Below are positions 58,026-64,000 of a stretch of DNA of 64,000 nucleotides, one piece after another. This stretch comes from Diabrotica undecimpunctata. Its lineage: Eukaryota; Arthropoda; Insecta; Coleoptera; Chrysomelidae. Position 1 is the stretch's first letter. Each line of letters starts with the position of its first letter. Location of the stretch: positions 28,855,644 to 28,919,643 of the forward strand of contig NC_092806.1 in the NCBI RefSeq assembly GCF_040954645.1, written 5' to 3'. The notes under the pieces are model-generated. The model was not told the DNA's origin and did not search any database. It saw nothing but the letters and a program-made list of their open reading frames with translations. Position numbers and translations under genes: made by a program.

Positions 58026-59505
58026 TACAGGGTGGCCAAACGAAAACAAACAGAGGCATTATCAGGGACTACGACGACATTTTTGAAAAACCCAACGACA
58101 GATCAATTTTTGATTAAAGGAGGACACAATTTTACCGGTAGACAACGTGACTCGCAGATGTATCTGGAATCAAACGACAGCGTCCAAAATATTTTGAAGA
58201 AGAACAAATTCCATCGAAATAAAATACGCTTAGTACAGGAACTTAATGAGGAGGATTATGACCGCCGTTTACAGTTTTGTGAAATATAGGGTGAGTCGTG
58301 GCCGATCCTCATTTTCTCTTTAATATCTACTTCTCCGATGAATGCACTTTTTTATAAACGGAACTGTAAATTGTCACAATTGCTATTAATGGTCTGATTC
58401 AAACCCTAGGATTTTCCACGAGGTGCAAACACAGCAACCGCAAAAATTAAATGTATGGGCTAGTATTTTTGCTGATCGACTGCTGCGACCATTTTTTATA
58501 CCTGGCAGTTTGAATGGAAGTGTATTTACAATTACTGGAAGACGTGATTACTCCTGCCTTGACTGAAATTATTGAAAGTGATCAACGATATGATGAAGAT
58601 CGTTTTACTTTTTAATAGGACGGTAGTGGCAGCCGTAGCTCAGTGGCTATGTTACTGGCTTAACAAGCTGGAGGGCCCGGGTTCGAATCCTGGCACCGAC
58701 AAAATTTTCAATTTCTAATTTAAATGAGCTGCCACCGTGCTTCGGAGGGTACGTAAAGCCGTCGGTCCCGGCTACGAAAGTAGTCGTTAAGTCATGTTAG
58801 GGGCGCCTGCGCGACTTGAAAACCCTAACACTAGACCTTAGCCAGAAGGTTACACGAACTTTACTTTTTAATAGGACGGTGCACCACCCTATTATGTATT
58901 ACTTGTTCGTCAATATTTAGACGAACATTTTCAATGGCATTGGATTGGGGGGAGAGGCAGCATCGAATGGTCTCCTCGGTCACCAGATTTGTCTCCCCTG
59001 GATTTCTTTTTGTGGGAATACCTAAAAAGTCAAATCTATAGAGCACCACCCGCATCTTTAGAAGATTTACTTGAACGAATGCCGACGAACCACTCCACAA
59101 ATGCTTCGGAATGTGAGAGAACGTTTCGAACAAAACCTTTATCATTGTAAGTTTAAACATTTGATCGACTAAGAGGTATGTAACCAGTTAAATATAATAA
59201 AAATATTAATTTTCAAAAGTATTATTTTTTTTAATAAACAAAATAAATTACTGGACGAAATTTAAAAATTTAAAGGCTAGTGTACAGGGGATTGCAAGGG
59301 CTTTCACAGCATATCTTATTTGGCCCCCATTGCTATTAAAAAATGTTGGGGTGATTCTTACCCTGGCTTAGGGGTGAAAGTAAAATAATCGACAATACCA
59401 AAAAAATGTGTCCCTTTAATCAAAAATTGAACTGTCGCTGGATTTTTTAAAAATGTTGTAGCTCCTAATAATGACTCTGTTTCGTTTTCGTTTGGCCACT
59501 CTGTA
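58026..59505 (+). mobile_element. Mariner-like transposon split by a SINE
   Basis: Inverted termini TACAGGGTGGCCAAACGAAA and, on the other strand, TACAGAGTGGCCAAACGAAA bound the element, each with the TA target. The transposase includes KKNKFHRNKIRLVQELNEED then YDRRLQFCEI. Shifted frames give a FSDECTFFINGTVN-like segment, QKLNVWASIF, QQDGAPPYYV and SPRSPDLSPLDFFLWEYLK. Without the SINE and one duplication it would be about 1.22 kb. Several frame breaks are present. Confidence 0.92.
58625..58859 (+). mobile_element. tRNA-derived SINE with 21-bp target-site duplication
   Basis: This 235-base unit is flanked by an exact 21-base direct repeat, at 58604-58624 and 58860-58880 (begins TTTACTTTTTAATAGGACGG). 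It has a consensus A box, TAGCTCAGTGG (58636-58646), and a consensus B box, GGTTCGAATCC (58680-58690), the internal RNA polymerase III promoter of tRNA-derived SINEs. The body contains ACGTAAAGCCGTCGGTCCCG. No poly-A or simple-repeat tail precedes the duplication. Perfect duplications suggest fairly recent insertion. Confidence 0.93.
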
Positions 59506-59509
59506 TAGT

Positions 59510-61015
59510 GTGTAGTGGCGTGTTTATTTCTTATACACAGGTTTCTTTCAGTAAGTTTTATTTGTTATTATTGTTAATTTGATTTCAGGACGGTTACTTT
59601 AATTCCCGTACCTTTTTTATCGGATGCGGGTCGTAAACCGTACTTTTACAATGTTATATTTTATGAAATCTTTAAAATTACACACATTTACCATTTTATT
59701 GTGTTTTTGTGACAGTTTAAAATGAGTTGTTTTAACAAAATGTAGGCAATGTTGTGGCCGTTTCAGACGTGACGGACTAATAACTATGAATGTTAATGTG
59801 GTAATACGGAAATAATTTGCAGAACAGAGGAAATGATTTAGTTATGTTTATATAGCTGGAGAACGACCATGTTGGCACAATTTTATTAGTATTTACAGCA
59901 AATTAAGGAAATTGGTTAGTTTAATTGCTTCTTGGTTAATTATGATTATGATTGAATACACTACTGTGAATAACTTAAAAGGTATTATCAAAGGGTATTA
60001 AATATTGGCCCGGAAATGATTCAATTACTGTACAGAAAATTAAATACTCCAATATACTATGATGCGTGGTAAAAAAACACAATATCAAGTAATCGATAAT
60101 AATCTTTTTTTAGGTTGTGACAACAATTTTCCATCACTCCGTCTTGTTTATTCTTTTGTGGTTTCTTATTATATTTCTTCTGCTTAGTTTTTTCTCCGTG
60201 TCATTGTTCGTCTTCCTCAGCCCAAGTTCGTTTTCGGCTGGGCATAAACCTCTTCCATTTGTTTCCATTCTTCTCCCTCCATCCATTCTCTCTTTGTTTC
60301 TTTAGTTTGTTATTGTCTGTGTCCGGTAAATCTTAGTACATTTTAAATCGAATACTATAAAAAATCGTTTAGTAGGTACATTCATTGTGAACTAGACCTT
60401 TTTTCTGAAAACCGTCTATGCTCAACCTGTAGTACTGCTTCCATGTATCAATGAATCCCATTCCAGAACTGTATCAGTTTGTAAAAGTCTAATTAGAATG
60501 GTATCTGAGTACCATTCTTCGTGAGTCAGTTTTTAGTCTTCAAAAAATGTTTGCCGAGTGCAATCTAGTACATCAGCCGTTAAAAGGCTGAAAACTTTTT
60601 TTAGGTAGGAAAGGAAGCATAATTTTTAAATTATCTCGTTTATTATTAATTTTACATGATTATACCTAGGCAAAAATGAAGAGAATTATATTTTATACAA
60701 TTTTGATTTCTCATTTTTTTGCTAAAATCAATATTTAAAGTCGAAGGTTCGTTCCTGTTTATGGCTCACTCCATTATTTTCCTTCTTAACGCGAAAAATA
60801 TCTACCGCACGAAAAAAAATGTAAACAAGAAATTGTAGGAAATCGCATTTGCAACATTTTGAGTCCGTACCATTTCTGTCGAAAAATTGAAAATGTCGGA
60901 GATATTGAGCAAAAATGGTTCTCCTTTCTCATTTTAAAATTCAAGATGGCGGCTAACGCAACGGCTGGATTCAGTTGCTATTTTAAATTTACTTTACTAT
61001 TGACCACCCTATCCT
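59510..61015. other. Stretch without genes
   Basis: AT-rich non-coding sequence of about 1.5 kb. The frame at 60117-60305 is a hydrophobic low-complexity translation. No trio exon was found here. Confidence 0.45.
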
Positions 61016-61019
61016 AAAG

Positions 61020-62030
61020 GTTAGAATAAGAAAATTTGGGGCAGCTTGCCAGGCAAGGTTAGGCATTTTTTCGTCTAACCCGATTGAACTAGTAAGAAAG
61101 CCTATTATGACTCTGAGATGATTCTTGATATTTTACGCGGTACTTTAGTCCTATTAGTGCATGTCTGTCCAATTTACATTTTTTCCTATGTTTGACCGGG
61201 TATATTTTGCAGTTAGAATTATGGTGTTTTCGGACCAGGCTTTTTTCCGGTCGCAGACATTGTTTTTGGCAATCCTGCGCCCTGTTCTGGACCGAAGTAT
61301 TTTGTAGTTCATTCTCTTTTCTCTTTTAACAAGTTCATCAGGTATTTCGTTGTCTTCTATTCTACTGGCACTGATACCAATGTGAAATTGTTATGCTCCT
61401 CCACTCTCTCGAGTTCTCGACATTCCCACACTAGCCTAGAGAGTATTTTAGGGCTCCTTAACTGTTTGACTATCAGTACATATACATATTAAATCAAATA
61501 AGTTTAAAAGCCCTCATGTTCAGGTCTCTTACACATTGCAAAATCTTTATCTGCAATACACAAACATATTCTCCTATTTATAGTAGAATAGAAATTCTTA
61601 TTTCTAGCATGTGTATTCCAATTGAATGCTAAGCGTACTGTAGATATACTTACATTTCCACCACAACCGTAAATTCCTACGTCAGACTTTTCTGCACCAA
61701 GGTTTTACCAGTATGTTATAAATCTAATGTGACATGTTTTTTAAACACCATATGAATAAACTGGTTACCATTAACGTAGTCACCGCTCTCTTGGCTATTC
61801 ATTCTATGTGCGAGCCTCGAGTCTGGAATTACCTCAAGGTACTTTACTTCACTCATCCGATCTATATTTATACCATTCAGTTTTAGAAGACCTAATCTCT
61901 CTAAATTACTCTGCAAAAACTTGGACCATTGAAAATTCAGATGCGAAACCAAAAATGGTCTTTTAAATGTTACAACATGTTGCGCATACCATGGACAGCA
62001 CACACCACAACTAACTCAATACCAGTAGAT
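61020..62030 (-). mobile_element. R1-like non-LTR retrotransposon, RT end and RNase H
   Basis: Minus-strand reading from 62030 gives KLNGINIDRMSEVKYLEVIP then DSRL (RT region KYLGVILDSKL). After decayed sequence the RNase H part reads SRLVWECRELERVEEHNNFT, LVSVPVE and KYFGPEQGAGLPKTM. Related elements have a NNVTLVWVPGHSG and FTGPEPACGIS order here. Many stops are present. Confidence 0.75.
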
Positions 62031-62147
62031 TAACATCTAGATTCATGCTCATAGAACTATCAACCATTCCAAATTCCAACTATATTTTCGGTATAAAACA
62101 AGAGAAGGGAGTCAACGAAAAGAATGCCAAGACGCCTCTTCATGGTA

Positions 62148-62224
62148 TAGACCAGCCGAACTGGATCAAGAGAAAATATCTTCAAAGTATAGATTAACCG
62201 AACTGGATCAAGAGAAAATACATT
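62148..62224. repeat. Tandem duplication of about 40 bp
   Basis: CCGAACTGGATCAAGAGAAA plus ATA occurs twice in succession, each preceded by TATAGA and a similar seven-base link. Confidence 0.8.
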
Positions 62225-62261
62225 TTATTCAGATTTTATGGAAAATGGCCATATGTTTTTT

Positions 62262-62291
62262 AACACACAAACACACACACACACACACACA
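62262..62291. repeat. (AC)n microsatellite
   Basis: About 30 bases of AC dinucleotide with one interruption. Confidence 0.95.
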
Positions 62292-62299
62292 CTTTTTGA

Positions 62300-63690
62300 C
62301 ACTGACATTCAATAAACTCGAGCTTCTAGTGACATGAAGTTCCCCGGAATAACGAATTCTAATGTCCAAAGGTCAAACATGTCCCATCGGTAAGACGAAA
62401 CCCCCTGACCATCAAGGTATCCAAACGTCCCGCTCCAATTGCATGACATAACGATGTGGAGGTTTATTAGTTTTATCTTGGATGCTCTGGGAATTAGGGC
62501 TCTTTGCTGTGATGAAGCCGCTTAATTTTAGGGAAAGCCTTAAGCAACGTTCTTCCTTTTTGTCCTTTCTATTTTAATACCTCTTGATTTGATGCCTCTT
62601 CTTTGTATGTGCCTTCTCCGGCCAGCGATCCAACAACTTTGATGGTTAGCATTGCTCAGGGTTGTATGTGCTGCTGTCGAGCAACTGCCGATTTGGCAAA
62701 ATAAATTTTGCTTTCTTCGCCAGCTGGTCGTCCGAGGATCTGACCACCGCGAAAGCGTCTGTCGATACACCACCTCGATGTTCAGGAATCGCGAATCTCT
62801 ATACCTAGTCCTAGTGTAGAATATCAAACAGATTTGTTTTATTTATACGTTTCACACTTGGAATTTTTTAGTTTGTTTGATTATGATAACTACTATATTA
62901 ATACTTTAAATAATATTTTGCACATTTACTTTTTTTACTTTTCTATTCTTCTGCAATTTAATTGTTTAAAAGATGAAAATAGTCTGTGATCATATTTCAA
63001 AAATATTATGTCTACTCTCGGCAGCTAAATTCACTGTTATTGTAATTTCATCTTTCAATAGTCTTTTATTACTCTTATTCCATAATACCTTTCCGGTTTC
63101 GAGGTTTGCAGTAATAAACACTAACCACCGCAGCACATTATGGTTTCTGTATTTTATTAACAATGTTGCTTAAATTATGTTTCTCTGAGTAATTCGTTTT
63201 GTTCGAAAAAGGAAGCGGAAAATTTAGGCGAGAGTTTTGTTTTAGTGAAGTTTGAAAAGGTTATTCCTCTTTTTGTGTAATTTAGGAATGTACTACATGA
63301 ATATAATTTTAGAAGATTCAGTTGAGTATTTTCTAGGTATTGTATATTAAAGTGCTATTGCAAATAGAGCTCCAAAAACAAAAGCCTATAGTGGAGGAAA
63401 ATGTATCGGAATATAACATGAAATAAAGTTAATGTTATGGCACTTTGTTTAATCCCTTTTTCCTTTTTTTTTGCTCAAACCATTAACAGCAATACTCTGC
63501 ATTGAAATCGGTGAAATAAAGTGTATTTTAAATATAAGACATGGAATTTTTATGCAGTTTTTTATATGTAGAAATAATTTAGTAATGTTTTCCATTATAT
63601 TTGTATAAGTTTTTGCTCTTTTTGGTAGACCACTTAGATTTGGAAAACAGTCTAAAATAGTTAAAGTTTTTTTACTATTTAATGACAAAA
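62300..63690. other. Stretch without recognised genes
   Basis: Mostly AT-rich. 62540-62827 has higher GC and an arginine-rich minus-strand frame without known similarity; it may be part of a dispersed repeat. No RNA gene was seen. Confidence 0.4.
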
Positions 63691-63699
63691 TATTTTTAC

Positions 63700-63990
63700 G
63701 ATATCCTTTTTCGCAACGTCATTGCGTAGTTTTGTCGAGTTCGAATTCGAGGCTTCTAGATTCTTAAGAAGAGCTTGAAACTGTACTATTATCGATTCAA
63801 GATCACTATCGTTTTTTCTAGACTACCTAAATATGGTATAAATACGAGGTCGACGAAGGTGACAGGATAGTTGTTTATTAAGAGTCAGTAAAATAATTTT
63901 TTTTCTCAAGTTTGTGTATTATTAGGCACTATTAAACTGAGTTTGAAATAAATATTTAATTAACAATTCCGTGTTTTAGTAAATTGTACA
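63700..63990 (+). promoter_or_regulatory. TATA-type promoter or LTR-like sequence
   Basis: GGTATAAATACGAGG at about 63834-63848 is a strong TATA box. GGATAGTTG lies about 30 bases downstream at the expected start site, and a TCAGT initiator-like motif about 50 bases downstream. AATAAAT at about 63949 could serve as a polyadenylation signal. This could be an LTR of a retrotransposon continuing off the window or a gene promoter. The window end prevents a decision. Confidence 0.35.
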
Positions 63991-64000
63991 AGATTCCAAA

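Noticed and set aside
63740..63790. Possible heat-shock elements upstream of the TATA box (TTCTAGATTC, AAGAAG)
   Set aside because: The GAA/TTC blocks are not in the required 5-base register; chance in AT-rich DNA.
38119..64000. Further trio exons (expected NTYTNA...-type continuation of spectrin repeat 3)
   Set aside because: Acceptor-like AG sites such as 40948, 59590 and 60114 were inspected; the translations do not match the family.
1..64000. CRISPR arrays, bacterial operons or phage genes
   Set aside because: No regularly spaced repeats, no ribosome-binding-site-led gene clusters; exon-intron structure and retroelements show a nuclear animal genome.

Overview
The window is a stretch of an animal nuclear genome, almost certainly an insect and possibly a beetle. 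It is AT-rich, has one widely spaced multi-exon gene, and its introns are packed with decayed non-LTR retrotransposons and Tc1/mariner-type transposons. Nothing prokaryotic or viral is visible. The species call is inference from gene and repeat content.

The only host gene I can support is a plus-strand, partial homologue of trio, the Rho guanine-nucleotide exchange factor with a SEC14 domain followed by spectrin repeats. Nine exons lie at 5411-5584, 8761-8881, 11642-11907, 14230-14495, 17641-17821, 22064-22174, 26227-26310, 34751-34945 and 37996-38118. All have AG/GT borders, all are in compatible phase, and together they give 507 codons. They run from the end of the SEC14 domain through the first spectrin repeats. 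The start of the gene and its later repeats and GEF domains lie outside the window; no further exon was found after 38118. The exons at 22064 and 26227 look like two alternative versions of one linker-helix exon.

The introns are the bulk of the window. 1-5.4 kb: retroelement reverse transcriptase (RT), a mariner, and an RNase H fragment split by a THAP-coding element. 5.6-8.2 kb: an RTE-like element with a Harbinger-type MITE inside it. 10.6-17.3 kb: three retroelement pieces. 18-20.9 kb: two Tc1-like elements side by side. 21-26 kb: three retroelement pieces, including the longest open RT frame. 27.2-28.5 kb: an unusual DDE-like transposase. 29.3-36.9 kb: pogo-like, RTE-like, Jockey-like and R1-like fragments.

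After the last visible exon (38.1-64 kb) there is a mariner, several large palindromic or foldback elements (42.5-48.1 kb), and a CpG-dense island at about 45.1-45.4 kb followed by a perfect splice donor. There is also a retroelement with a twin-priming-like 5' inversion (50.5-52.8 kb), a pogo-like fossil, two tRNA-derived SINE-like units (one inside a mariner with a 21-bp target duplication), an R1-like fragment, and a TATA-type promoter or LTR-like end.

No mobile element shown here looks fully autonomous. The family labels A-F used for retroelements are local to this answer.
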